From: Streptacidiphilus sp. P02-A3a
GTDB lineage: Bacteria > Actinomycetota > Actinomycetes > Streptomycetales > Streptomycetaceae
Assembly (NCBI RefSeq): GCF_014084105.1
Contig: NZ_CP048289.1
Span: forward strand, 6,085,922-6,149,921
Length of the DNA: 64,000 bases
Reading direction: 5' to 3'
Shown: in pieces, positions 1-7,816 of the stretch
Layout of the letters: every line of letters starts with the position of its first letter
How positions within the stretch are numbered: position 1 is the first letter of the stretch
Program-made: the position numbers and the translations under genes
The notes under the pieces: model-generated
Seen by the model: only the letters and a program-made list of their open reading frames with translations
What the model was told of the DNA's origin: nothing
Database searches by the model: none

Positions 1-175
1 CCGCCAGGTCCACCGGGGCGGCGGGGCGGCCCGCCGTGCCCGCGCCGATCGCGGCGGCGGTGGCCGCCGCCTGCGGGTCGCGGTCCAGCAGATAGGTGTC
101 CACCCCCCGGCCGGTGAGGGCCAGGGCGATGGAGGTACCGATCAGGCCGGTACCCACCACTGCGGCGGTGCGCAT
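1..175 (-). CDS. Prephenate dehydrogenase, N-terminal part (runs off left edge)
   Basis: Only the first 58 codons are in the window; the gene continues beyond position 1. The N-terminus is a Rossmann dinucleotide-binding motif (VVGTGLIGTSIALAL) typical of TyrA/Pdh enzymes, with an acidic residue later (LLDRD) suited to NAD binding. Prephenate dehydrogenase makes 4-hydroxyphenylpyruvate, the substrate of the 4-hydroxymandelate synthase encoded upstream in the same operon. Dedicated pdh copies are a known part of hydroxyphenylglycine loci in glycopeptide clusters. The ATG overlaps the TGA of the PhyH gene by one base (TGATG), which indicates translational coupling. The assignment rests on the nucleotide-binding motif plus context, because the catalytic domain is not visible. 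Confidence 0.72.
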   Translation of the reverse strand, partial: MRTAAVVGTGLIGTSIALALTGRGVDTYLLDRDPQAAATAAAIGAGTAGRPAAPVDLA

Positions 176-1092
176 CAGCTGCTGCGCCACAGCACGGGGC
201 AGAACTCCGGGTCGCTGTAGTCCGGCGTGCCCTCGGCCGTCCGGCGGACCAGGCTGTCGTGGTTGTACGACACCGTCGAGCCGTCCGAGCGGAGGAACTC
301 GCGGTAGCGGTTCTCGCCGTCCTGCAGGTGGAAGGAGATCGCCCGGCGCGGGCGGTCGCTGACGTTCGCGCCGCTGCCGTGGTAGGTGCGGCAGTGGTGG
401 AAGCTGACGTGCCCCTTCGGGATCTCCATCGGGACCTTGACGACCTCGGTGCCGTTGAAGCGGGCGTTCTCGTCCAGCATCGCGTCGAGCTGGCTGCGGT
501 CGCGCTCGGCGAAGTGCAGCGAGGTGGAGTCGTTGACGGCGGTCTCCTGCCAGCGGTGGCTGCCGTCGACCATGGTGATGGTGCCGAGCTCCACCGTGCA
601 GTCGTGGAACGGGATGAACGCCGTCAGCATCCGCTCCGAGGTGCAGGTGGCCCAGTAGTGGCGGTCGAAGTGCCAGGGCACGATGTTCGACTGCTCACCG
701 GCCACCGGCGGCTTGTAGATCAGCGTGGACTGGAACGCCCGGATCTCGTCGGCCTGCGCCAGCCGCGCGGCGATCGCGCCCAGCACCGGCTTGCGCAGGA
801 TCGCGGCGATCGTGTCGTCCTCGTAGTGGATGTAGTCGTTGTGCCGCTGTACCGGGCCGTGCTCGGGCTCCCAGTAGGCGAGCTTCGGCGGCCGGGTCGG
901 CAGCGTGCGGTCGCGGTGACCCGCGTAGAAGCGCTCGCTCGCGGACTCCAGCAGGTCGGTCTCGGCGTCGGTGAAGATCTTCCCCGACAGGTACCAGCCG
1001 CGCTCGGCGTACGCCGCGACCTCGCGGTCGGAGGGCAGCAGTTCCCGCTCCGCCCCGGTCAGCGTGAACAGTTCGGATTCCTGGACAGTCAC
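175..1092 (-). CDS. Phytanoyl-CoA dioxygenase (PhyH)-family Fe(II)/2-oxoglutarate oxygenase
   Basis: A 305-aa protein starting at GTG, with AAGGAAG-type ribosome binding sequence upstream. The facial triad is visible: H141-F-D143 in VPWHFDRHYW and the distal H238 in YHGSGANVSDRPRR, whose arginine (R249/R250) would bind the 2-oxoglutarate carboxylate. The MVDGSHRW segment just after the first half is typical of PhyH proteins. Such enzymes hydroxylate, halogenate or desaturate small or carrier-bound substrates. An Asp sits in the HxD position, so halogenation is not expected. It lies 57 bp downstream of the hydroxymandelate synthase and is coupled to prephenate dehydrogenase. A tailoring role on an amino-acyl or acyl intermediate is inferred; the substrate is unknown. 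Confidence 0.85.
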   Translation of the reverse strand: MTVQESELFTLTGAERELLPSDREVAAYAERGWYLSGKIFTDAETDLLESASERFYAGHRDRTLPTRPPKLAYWEPEHGPVQRHNDYIHYEDDTIAAILRKPVLGAIAARLAQADEIRAFQSTLIYKPPVAGEQSNIVPWHFDRHYWATCTSERMLTAFIPFHDCTVELGTITMVDGSHRWQETAVNDSTSLHFAERDRSQLDAMLDENARFNGTEVVKVPMEIPKGHVSFHHCRTYHGSGANVSDRPRRAISFHLQDGENRYREFLRSDGSTVSYNHDSLVRRTAEGTPDYSDPEFCPVLWRSS

Positions 1093-1149
1093 GGTGCTTT
1101 CTCTTCCTTCGGTACGTGTTCGGTACGTGGGTCGATGGAGCGACGGCCG

Positions 1150-2217
1150 TCAGGCGTCGACCGTCTCGTCGTGGGCCACCGCCGCGTACAGCGCCTTGAT
1201 GTTGCCGCTGCCGAAGGTGCGCGCCCCGTGCCGGTCGATGAGCTCCCAGAAGAAGGTCCGGCGGACGTGCATGGACTGGGTGAAGATCTGGAAGACCTGT
1301 CCCCAGTGGTCCCGGTCGACCAGCACGTTGGTGTCACGCAGGTCGCTGATCGCCAGGTCGGGCAGGCCCAGGCGCTCCTCCAGCTCGGCGTAGTACGCCT
1401 CGGGGGTGCTCAGGAAGCGCACCCCGCGGCCCTCCAGCGTCTTCACCGCGCCGACGATGTCGTCGCCGAGCAGCGCCAGGTGCTGGACGCCCGCGCCGCC
1501 GTGCCGGGCGAGGAAGTCGTCGATCTGGCCGGGCTTGCGGTCGGCCACCGGCTCGATCAGGGTGAAGGTGATCTTGCCGGACGGGCTCTGCACCACCTTG
1601 GAGTCCATGGCCTGCTCGCCGACCTCGATGAACTCCTCGAAGATCTGGCTGAAGCCGAAGACCCGCTGGTAGAACTCGACCGTGGGGCCCAACTCACCGG
1701 CGGGCAGGCAGATCGCGGCGTGGTCCACCACGGTCACCAGGTCGTCGCTCTCCTCCGGGTCCGGCACGAACATGTCGAGCGCGCCGGGCAGGAAGGTCTC
1801 CGGGTCGCCGGAGCGCTCCACGAACCGGTGGCTGACGTCGCCGAAGCCGATCACCGAGGAGGTGACCACCCGGTCGTCGCCGACCTGGTACCGCACCGGC
1901 TCGTCGACCACGACCGCGCCCCGGGAGACGGCGGTCGCCAGCGCCTCGGCGGCGTCGTCGACCTCGAACGCGATGGCGGCGACGCCGTCGCCGTGCCGGG
2001 CCACGTAGCGGGCCGCCGGGTGCCGCTCGTTCAGCGGTGAGGTGAGCAGCAGCCGGATGCCGCCCTGACGCAGCAGCAGCGAACGCTGGTCGGCTAACCC
2101 GGTCTCCGGGCCGCCCTGGCCCACCACCCGGAAGCCGAACGCGGTGCACAGGTAGAACGCGTACTGCTGGGCATCGCCGACATAGAACTCGACGTGGTCC
2201 ACGCCATCGATCCTCAT
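1150..2217 (-). CDS. hmaS: 4-hydroxymandelate synthase (HPPD-family dioxygenase)
   Basis: A 355-aa two-domain vicinal-oxygen-chelate dioxygenase. Fe(II) ligands can be read as H166 (VVDHAAICL), H246 (GVQHLALL) and E325 (FFWELI). The C-terminal block DHWGQVFQIFTQSMHVR and the segment SPSGKITFTLIEP look like HmaS of glycopeptide producers rather than primary HPPD. HmaS converts 4-hydroxyphenylpyruvate to (S)-4-hydroxymandelate, the first committed step of HPG formation. The start is ATG 2217, which forms ATGA with the ketosynthase stop and has AAAGGAA upstream; a longer open frame continues upstream only as a shadow of the ketosynthase. HPPD activity is the alternative, but co-occurrence with the other three HPG genes favours HmaS. 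Confidence 0.9.
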   Translation of the reverse strand: MRIDGVDHVEFYVGDAQQYAFYLCTAFGFRVVGQGGPETGLADQRSLLLRQGGIRLLLTSPLNERHPAARYVARHGDGVAAIAFEVDDAAEALATAVSRGAVVVDEPVRYQVGDDRVVTSSVIGFGDVSHRFVERSGDPETFLPGALDMFVPDPEESDDLVTVVDHAAICLPAGELGPTVEFYQRVFGFSQIFEEFIEVGEQAMDSKVVQSPSGKITFTLIEPVADRKPGQIDDFLARHGGAGVQHLALLGDDIVGAVKTLEGRGVRFLSTPEAYYAELEERLGLPDLAISDLRDTNVLVDRDHWGQVFQIFTQSMHVRRTFFWELIDRHGARTFGSGNIKALYAAVAHDETVDA

Positions 2218-3506
2218 GCGTGTTCCTTTCTGTCCACGCGGCGGCGGGCCCGCGTGGTGGAGGGTGCGCCGAGCAGCAGGCTCACGTTGTGGCCGCCGAA
2301 GGCGAAGGAGTTGGACAGCACGGCCCGGACGTCCTGCCGCCGCGCGCCGCCGCGCACGTGGTCCAGATCGCAGGCGGGGTCCGGGTCTTCCAGGTTGTGG
2401 GTGGGCGGCAGCGCGCCCTCGGCGACGGCCAGCGCACAGATGGCCGCCTCCACCGCGCCGGAACCGCCGAGCAGGTGCCCGGTCATCGACTTGGTGCCGC
2501 TGACCGCCGGGGAGCGGTCGCCGAAGACCGAGCGGATGGCCTTGGTCTCGGCGACGTCGCCGAGCTTGGTGGCGGTGCCGTGCGCGTTGACGTAGTCGAT
2601 GTCGTCGGGGGTGAGCGAGCCGGACGCCAGCGCGGCGCGCATGGCCTGCGCGGCGCCCTCGCCGTCCGGGCGAGGGGCGGTGGGGCGGTAGGCGTCGGTG
2701 CTGCCGCCCCAGCCGAGCAGGTCCGCGTATCCGGCCGCGCCGCGCGCCTCGGCGAACCCGGCCCGCTCGACCACCAGGACGCCCGCGCCCTCGGACAGGA
2801 CGAAGCCGTTGCGCCTGCGGTCGAACGGGCGGCTCGCGGCCTCCGGGTCCTCGAAGCCGTGGGCCAGCGCCCGGGCGTGGGCGAAGGCCAGCGCGGTGGT
2901 GGCGTTCAGCGGCGACTCGGCGCCGCCGCAGACCACCACGTCGGCCTCGCCGTAGCGGATCAGCCGGGCGGCCTCGGCGACCGCGTGCGCCCCGGCCGAG
3001 CAGGCCGTGGCGATGGCCGAACTCCAGCCCCGGATGCCGTACTTGATGGCGATCCTGGCCGCCGCCATGTTCGGCAGCATGCCCGGCAGCAGGTACGGGC
3101 TGACGGCGGTCGGGCCGCGGGCGGCCCGCTCCAGTGCCTGCGCCTCGTAGGTGGTCAGGCCACCGGCGCCGCTGGAGACCACGATCGCCACCCGGGTCGG
3201 GTCCACGTCGGTGCCGATGGTGATTCCGGCGTCGGCGATCGCGTCGTCGGCGGCGGCCATCGCCATCAGCACGAAGCGGTCGACCAGCCGACCCTCGCTG
3301 GGCGGCAGCACCTCGGCCGCGGTGATCTCCGGCGCCATGCCGATCTCGTTGACCACCCCGGCCAGCTGGTGGCCCTCGGGCGGTCGGCGCAGCCCGGACT
3401 TGCCGTGGCAGAGCGCGTCGAACAGGTCGGCGGCGCCCCGGCCGAGCGGGGTGAAGGTGCCGAGGCCGGTGACCACCGCGGCGTTGGCACCGCTCGCCGT
3501 GCTCAC
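2214..3506 (-). CDS. FabF/KAS II-like beta-ketoacyl synthase
   Basis: A 430-aa free-standing ketosynthase beginning at GTG 3506, overlapping the preceding ligase stop as GTGA. The Cys-His-His triad is intact: C169 (ATACSAGAH), H309 (NAHGTATKLGD) and H344 (MTGHLLGGSGA), so it is a condensing enzyme and not a chain-length factor. There is no acyltransferase or CLF partner nearby. It sits between an ANL ligase and hydroxymandelate synthase in the ACP-led operon. It probably makes a C-C bond (decarboxylative Claisen) or transfers an acyl group between carrier-bound intermediates. A resistant copy of FabF is a less likely alternative, discussed with the enoyl reductase. Confidence 0.9.
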   Translation of the reverse strand: MSTASGANAAVVTGLGTFTPLGRGAADLFDALCHGKSGLRRPPEGHQLAGVVNEIGMAPEITAAEVLPPSEGRLVDRFVLMAMAAADDAIADAGITIGTDVDPTRVAIVVSSGAGGLTTYEAQALERAARGPTAVSPYLLPGMLPNMAAARIAIKYGIRGWSSAIATACSAGAHAVAEAARLIRYGEADVVVCGGAESPLNATTALAFAHARALAHGFEDPEAASRPFDRRRNGFVLSEGAGVLVVERAGFAEARGAAGYADLLGWGGSTDAYRPTAPRPDGEGAAQAMRAALASGSLTPDDIDYVNAHGTATKLGDVAETKAIRSVFGDRSPAVSGTKSMTGHLLGGSGAVEAAICALAVAEGALPPTHNLEDPDPACDLDHVRGGARRQDVRAVLSNSFAFGGHNVSLLLGAPSTTRARRRVDRKEHA

Positions 3507-5143
3507 TTGGCACCCGCCGGGGCGGCGGCCGGGACCGCGCCGCTGCGGAAGCTCTCCCGCAGCAGGACCTTGCGGACCTTGCCGGTCGGGCCGAGCGGGA
3601 TCAGCGCCGGGTCGACCACCGTGACCCGCTCGACGGTGGCGGCGACCTCCTTGTCCAGCAGCGCCAGCACCTCGGCGGTGCGGTCGGTCGCCGGGTCGGC
3701 GGCGGGGTCGAGCACCAGCAGGACCGAGCTGGTGACCTTGTCCTCCTCGCGGACCGCGACCACGGTGCACTCCAGCACGTCCGGGCAGCCCGCCAGCACC
3801 TGCTCCTCGGCCAGCGCCGTGTACAGCTTGTGGCCGTCGCCCAGGTCCACCGCGTCGACCAGGCGGTCGACGTGGAAGAAGTACCCGGCCTCGTCCCGGA
3901 ACACCAGGTCACCGGTGAGGAAGTAGCCGTCCCTGCGGGTGCGGTAGGTGGTCACCGAGTCGTTCCAGTAACCCAGGGCCAGGGTCGGCGCGTTGATCCC
4001 GAGCTGGCCGATCTGGCCGACGCCCAGCTTCTCGCCGTCGTCGTCGAGCACGGCGACGTCGGAGAAGGTGTGCGGCTTGCCGATGCAGCGGGCGTAGCGC
4101 CGGGTGTCCGGGGTGTGCGTGATGAAGAACTGCGAGTGGCCCATCTCGGTCGAGCCGAGGCCGTCGATGAAGTGCGAACCGGGGCTGCGCCGCCGGGAGG
4201 CGCCGACGCCGACCTCGCGGCTGCCGACCGCGACCAGCTTGCGGATGTGCGCCTCGTGGGCGCAGTCCCCGGTGTTCCACCAGGACCGCACCGACTCCAG
4301 GTCGCGGCCCGACAGGTCGTGCCCGGCCAGCTCGGACCAGGTGGCGGAGAAGCCGAGCACGCACTCCGGCTTCCAGCGCTCGATGGCCGCCAGCACGTTC
4401 TCGCCGTCGGAGCCGGAGAGCAGCGCCAGCTGCACCCGGTTGGCCAGCGCCAGGTTGACCGCGATCACGGTCGCGGCGTGGGCGGAGGGCAGCGCGCCGA
4501 GCATCCGGTCCAGGCCCTGCGGCTTGGGCAGCAGCAGTCGGTGCCGGATCGAGGCGAACAGGCTGTGGTGCGAGTGCGCCACCGCCTTGGGCAGCCCGGT
4601 GGTGCCGGACGAGTGGGTGATCACCACCGGCTCGTTGCCGTGGTGCCGGTAGGGGCGGGGCGCGTCCGCCGGGTCCGCCGCGCCCAGGTCGGCGACGTCC
4701 GCGAGCAGCGGCGCGCCGAGGTCGAAGCCGTCCAGCACCGCCCGGTGGGCGGCGTCGGTGAGCACCCCCACCGCGCGCAGCCGCTGGATGTACCGGCTGG
4801 CCGGATCACCCGCCAGCCGTGCGTTGATCAGCGCCGGGATCGCGCCGATCCGGGCCAGCGCCAGGTAGTTGAGCACCTGGTCGGCCGCGTTGCCGACGAA
4901 CACCGCGACCGGGTCGCGCGGGGCGACGCCCAGGGCGTGCAGCGCCGCGGCCCGGGCGGCCACCCGTTCGCCGAGCTCGGCCAGGGTCAGCGGCTGCCAG
5001 GCGGGGTACCCGTCAACCTCGGTGTCGAAGGTCAGCGTGGGCAGGTCGAGGCCGTGGCCCCGTTCGATGAGCGCGGTCAGGACGTTGCCGACGCCGAGCT
5101 CCTGGTCCGCCGCCAGCTCCGCGCGGTCGTTCATGGCAGTCAT
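3503..5143 (-). CDS. ANL-superfamily acyl/aminoacyl-AMP ligase
   Basis: A 546-aa adenylate-forming enzyme. Core motifs: P-loop ITHSSGTTGLPKAV, adenine-contact DGLGSTEMG, YFLTGDL with the ribose-binding Asp, and the C-terminal lysine region GPTGKVRK. The hinge region (HVDRLVDAVDLGDG) departs from the usual GR-x-DD-x-IK. It lies directly downstream of the carrier-protein gene and overlaps the ketosynthase, so loading an acid or amino acid such as HPG onto that carrier protein is a reasonable inference. The specificity cannot be read with confidence by eye. ATG 5143 has GGTGGAG upstream; ATG 5134 is an alternative. Confidence 0.85.
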   Translation of the reverse strand: MTAMNDRAELAADQELGVGNVLTALIERGHGLDLPTLTFDTEVDGYPAWQPLTLAELGERVAARAAALHALGVAPRDPVAVFVGNAADQVLNYLALARIGAIPALINARLAGDPASRYIQRLRAVGVLTDAAHRAVLDGFDLGAPLLADVADLGAADPADAPRPYRHHGNEPVVITHSSGTTGLPKAVAHSHHSLFASIRHRLLLPKPQGLDRMLGALPSAHAATVIAVNLALANRVQLALLSGSDGENVLAAIERWKPECVLGFSATWSELAGHDLSGRDLESVRSWWNTGDCAHEAHIRKLVAVGSREVGVGASRRRSPGSHFIDGLGSTEMGHSQFFITHTPDTRRYARCIGKPHTFSDVAVLDDDGEKLGVGQIGQLGINAPTLALGYWNDSVTTYRTRRDGYFLTGDLVFRDEAGYFFHVDRLVDAVDLGDGHKLYTALAEEQVLAGCPDVLECTVVAVREEDKVTSSVLLVLDPAADPATDRTAEVLALLDKEVAATVERVTVVDPALIPLGPTGKVRKVLLRESFRSGAVPAAAPAGAK

Positions 5144-5188
5144 AGCGATGACTCCACCTCTCTGCTCTGTGCGGTGACGGGCCTGCGG

Positions 5189-5452
5189 TCAGGAGGAGAC
5201 GGCGGAGGGGGCGGCCCGCTCGACGATCTCCTTGACCAGCCCGGCGACGGTGAGCAGGGCGACGCTCTCCATCTCGTCCTCTTCGAACTTGACCCCGTAG
5301 GTGTCCTCGACCTGGATCGCGATCTCGGCCAGCGAGAGCGACTCCATGTCCAGACCGGCCGGGCCGAGCGGGGTCTCGCCGGTCACGTCGGCAACGTCGT
5401 AGTTCATGTTCTTCAGGGCCTCGATAACGAACTGGTGGACCTCGGCGGACAT
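5189..5452 (-). CDS. Acyl/peptidyl carrier protein (first copy)
   Basis: An 87-aa carrier protein. The phosphopantetheine attachment serine is in GLDMESLSLAEI (S38 from this start), matching the L-[DE]-S-L context at the head of helix II, and the acidic helix II-III (QVEDTYGVKFEEDEM) is typical of ACPs. ATG 5452 is preferred because GGAG lies eight bases upstream; an in-frame GTG at 5461 would add three residues but overlaps that ribosome binding sequence. It heads the leftward operon ACP - ligase - ketosynthase - HmaS - PhyH - Pdh. It should be activated by one of the two PPTases encoded in the cluster. Confidence 0.92.
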   Translation of the reverse strand: MSAEVHQFVIEALKNMNYDVADVTGETPLGPAGLDMESLSLAEIAIQVEDTYGVKFEEDEMESVALLTVAGLVKEIVERAAPSAVSS

Positions 5453-5469
5453 CTGGTTCACTCCGATTC

Positions 5470-6132
5470 ATGAGCGTGGACGGACACCCGACGCCGGCGG
5501 CTTCGGGCTTGGTGAGGGTTTTGTGGAACAGCACGGACGGGGACGAGCGCGCCAGAGCGCACCTACTGCTGCTGCGCGCCGCGGCGGTGGAACTCGGTGT
5601 CCCGGCGTCCGAGATCTGGGTGGAGCACGAGCCCGGTGGCCGCCCACTGCTGGGCGGGGCCGGCCGGGGGCTACAGGTCAGCGTCAGTCACGCCCGGCGG
5701 GCGTTGGCGGTGGCGCTGTGCGACGGTGCTCCGGTGGGTGTGGATGTCGAGCCGCTGCGCGGCCTCTCCGGCGCGGCACTTGCCGGGAAGTGGCTCGCCC
5801 CGGCCGAGGCACGCTGGGTCCAGGAGCTGCCGCGCCCGCGACAGGCCCTGGGGTTCCTGTGGCTGTGGACCCAGAAGGAGGCGGTCGGCAAGGCCCTGGG
5901 CCTGGGGCTGCGGGACGGTGGGATGAGCAGGCTGGTGGCCCTGCCGGAGGACTGGCCCCCGGCCGGGGACGGGACCGTGGTGCTGCGTCCGCTGCCCGGT
6001 GACCCGACGCTGCTCTCGGGTGCCGCGCTCGCCGACGGCGGTCGGCTGGTGCTCGGGGCCGCGGTGCGCCGGGACGGCGCGGTCGGCCACCGGGTCGAGG
6101 TGCGTCGGGTGGAGCTGCCGGACCCGGGCTGA
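5470..6132 (+). CDS. Sfp-type 4'-phosphopantetheinyl transferase
   Basis: A 220-aa protein with the Sfp/EntD signature: VGVDVEPL (Mg2+-binding D92 and E94) and LWTQKEAVGKALG (K136-E137-A). H74 in SVSHARR fits the conserved histidine that contacts the CoA phosphate. It would transfer phosphopantetheine from CoA to the carrier proteins. The annotated ATG is only 17 bp from the divergent ACP start and shows no ribosome binding site, so translation may be leaderless or begin at GTG 5509. It ends 10 bp from a convergent ligase gene. A second, AcpS-type PPTase domain exists in the same cluster. Confidence 0.9.
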   Translation: MSVDGHPTPAASGLVRVLWNSTDGDERARAHLLLLRAAAVELGVPASEIWVEHEPGGRPLLGGAGRGLQVSVSHARRALAVALCDGAPVGVDVEPLRGLSGAALAGKWLAPAEARWVQELPRPRQALGFLWLWTQKEAVGKALGLGLRDGGMSRLVALPEDWPPAGDGTVVLRPLPGDPTLLSGAALADGGRLVLGAAVRRDGAVGHRVEVRRVELPDPG

Positions 6133-6142
6133 GCTGCCCGGG

Positions 6143-7558
6143 TCACCGGGCGGCCGGTTGCCGCGCGGCCGCCTGGAGCACCTGCGCGTTGCGGACCGGC
6201 TTCCCGGTCGCGGTGCGCGGCAGCTCGGACAGCAGGTGCAGCGTACGGGGGCGCTTGTAGGGGGCGAGCCGGGTGGCCAGCGTGTCGGCCAGGCCCTGCG
6301 AGGTGACCTCCTCGCGGACGGTGACGTAGGCCTGGATACCGGCCTCGTGCACCACCACCGCGTCGGTGACCCCGGGCAGTGCCCGGATCAGCGCCTCGAC
6401 CTCGGAGAGGTCCACCTTCAGGCCGCCGATGGACACCTGGGAGTCCAGCCGTCCGTGCACCGTGAGCAGGCCGGTGGCCTCGTCGAGGCTGCCCGCGTCC
6501 TTGGTGTGCAGCCAGCCGTCCCGGTAGCGGGCCGGGTCCTCCAGGCCGACGTACGGGGAGTCCGGCAGGCCGAGCAGGATCTGGCCGTCGGCCACCCGGA
6601 CCCGCATCCCGGACACCGGGGTGAGTCCGGGGCTGGTGGCGCCGCTCAGGTCGGTGGCGATGACCCCGGCCTCGGTCATCCCGTACATGGCGCCGAGTTG
6701 CGCGCCGTAGCCGGTGGTGAATCGTTCCCGCACCTGGTCGTTGAGCAGTTCGCCGCCGGTCACCATCCGGCGCAGCTGCGGCAGCCGGGGCGGGTTCCGG
6801 GCAGTGGCCAGCAGCGAGGTCTGCGAGGGCACGCCCAGCAGGGTGGTGGGTTCGGGGCCGGCCGCGACGGCCTTGAGTATGCCTTCCAGGGTCTGCGTGC
6901 CGGGCAGCACCACCTGGGTACCGCTGGCCAGCCCGTAGAGCAGGCCGCCGACCAGGCCCAGCACGTGGACGATGGAGGCCAGTACGACCGTGCGCTCGCC
7001 ACGCTGTGGGAAGCCGTCCAGCCGCGCGTAGCGGTCGATCTCCTCCAGCAGGCTGTCGACGCGGCGGCCGATCACCTTGGAGGGTCCGGTCGATCCCGAG
7101 CTCAGCTGGAGCAGCGCGTGATCGGTGGCGGCGACCTGGTGGCCGCCACGCAGCGGGGTGACCCGGGTGCGGATGTCGACGTAGCCGCGGAGCTTGCCGG
7201 TGACCTCCTGCTCCGGCTCGACCACCAGTTGCGGGCTCAGCCTGGCGATCGCCCGACCGACCTCGTGGGTGGTCAACCGGTAGTCCAGCAGGGCCACCTG
7301 GGCTCCGCTGCGCCAGCCGGCCAGCATCGCGACGATGCAGCCGAGGGAGGGCGGGAGCCGCAGCGCGAGGCCGCCACCGGGTAACAGACCGGCCTCCTGG
7401 TAGCGGGCCTGCTCCGCCGCGACCAGCCGACGCAGTTCCACCCGTTCCACCGGCTGCCCCAGGTGCAGGGCGACCTCGCGGTCCGGCCCGGATAACAGGA
7501 CCTCGTCCACCCAGCCGCACCTGCTGCCCACAGGCCTGCCCGGTGCTGTTCCCTCCAC
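6143..7558 (-). CDS. ANL-superfamily adenylating ligase (second copy)
   Basis: A roughly 471-aa AMP-forming ligase with LQLSSGSTGPSKVI (P-loop), AMYGMTEAG (A5), the weak DGWLHTKDAG (A7), GRLDSQVSIGGLKVDL (A8 hinge) and RTATGKPVRN (catalytic Lys). The motifs are typical of small-acid CoA/ACP ligases or stand-alone A domains. Start choice: GTG 7558 has GGTGGGGA a few bases upstream; the frame is open to GTG 7621, which would add 21 residues of poor similarity. It is alone between a convergent PPTase gene and an upstream 258-bp region containing a 17-bp palindrome. Its substrate is unknown. Confidence 0.82.
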   Translation of the reverse strand: MEGTAPGRPVGSRCGWVDEVLLSGPDREVALHLGQPVERVELRRLVAAEQARYQEAGLLPGGGLALRLPPSLGCIVAMLAGWRSGAQVALLDYRLTTHEVGRAIARLSPQLVVEPEQEVTGKLRGYVDIRTRVTPLRGGHQVAATDHALLQLSSGSTGPSKVIGRRVDSLLEEIDRYARLDGFPQRGERTVVLASIVHVLGLVGGLLYGLASGTQVVLPGTQTLEGILKAVAAGPEPTTLLGVPSQTSLLATARNPPRLPQLRRMVTGGELLNDQVRERFTTGYGAQLGAMYGMTEAGVIATDLSGATSPGLTPVSGMRVRVADGQILLGLPDSPYVGLEDPARYRDGWLHTKDAGSLDEATGLLTVHGRLDSQVSIGGLKVDLSEVEALIRALPGVTDAVVVHEAGIQAYVTVREEVTSQGLADTLATRLAPYKRPRTLHLLSELPRTATGKPVRNAQVLQAAARQPAAR

Positions 7559-7621
7559 TGCGATCCCCACCCATCTGGTATTTCGGATGATTCCGTGCAG
7601 CAATTGACGACCTCTGGTCAC

Positions 7622-7816
7622 AGACTTTCAGCAGCACCCGCATATGGCAAGCAAAATATTTATTAACAGCTACTGGCGGGTAGCCGGGATAAATTATCCC
7701 GCTCTTCCGTCCGGGCATGACCCGGTTGCGCGCCGACGCCTGCGGACGCGCTACAGATCACGGTTGGTCACATTATTCCAGGAAGACGCGGATGACGCAT
7801 CAAATTCGCGCCAAAT
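7622..7816. other. Intergenic region between two leftward genes, AT-richer than its surroundings
   Basis: 195 bp with no credible ORF between the hydroxymandelate oxidase stop and the second ligase. It is distinctly richer in A+T (for example around 7650-7672 and 7685-7701) and holds the palindrome described separately. It likely contains the promoter of the second ligase gene, so that ligase may be transcribed independently of the oxidase gene. Confidence 0.5.
7685..7701. promoter_or_regulatory. Perfect 17-bp palindrome, candidate operator
   Basis: CGGGATAA and TTATCCCG flank a single central A, giving two perfect 8-bp arms. The one-base spacer rules out a stable hairpin, so a dimeric repressor site is more likely than a terminator. 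It lies about 127 bp upstream of the preferred ligase start. It is unlike the three-copy motif near the TetR gene, which suggests a different regulator. Confidence 0.5.

Noticed and set aside
259-2040. A 593-codon open frame on the + strand opposite PhyH and HmaS
   Set aside because: Composition (Val/Ala/Arg/Asp/Gly repeats) is typical of an antisense frame to real genes with third-position G/C bias; no motifs.
1150-3513. Extension of HmaS into a 787-aa protein
   Set aside because: The extra N-terminal part is an out-of-frame copy of the ketosynthase; the real ATG 2217 has its own ribosome binding site and gives the normal family length.
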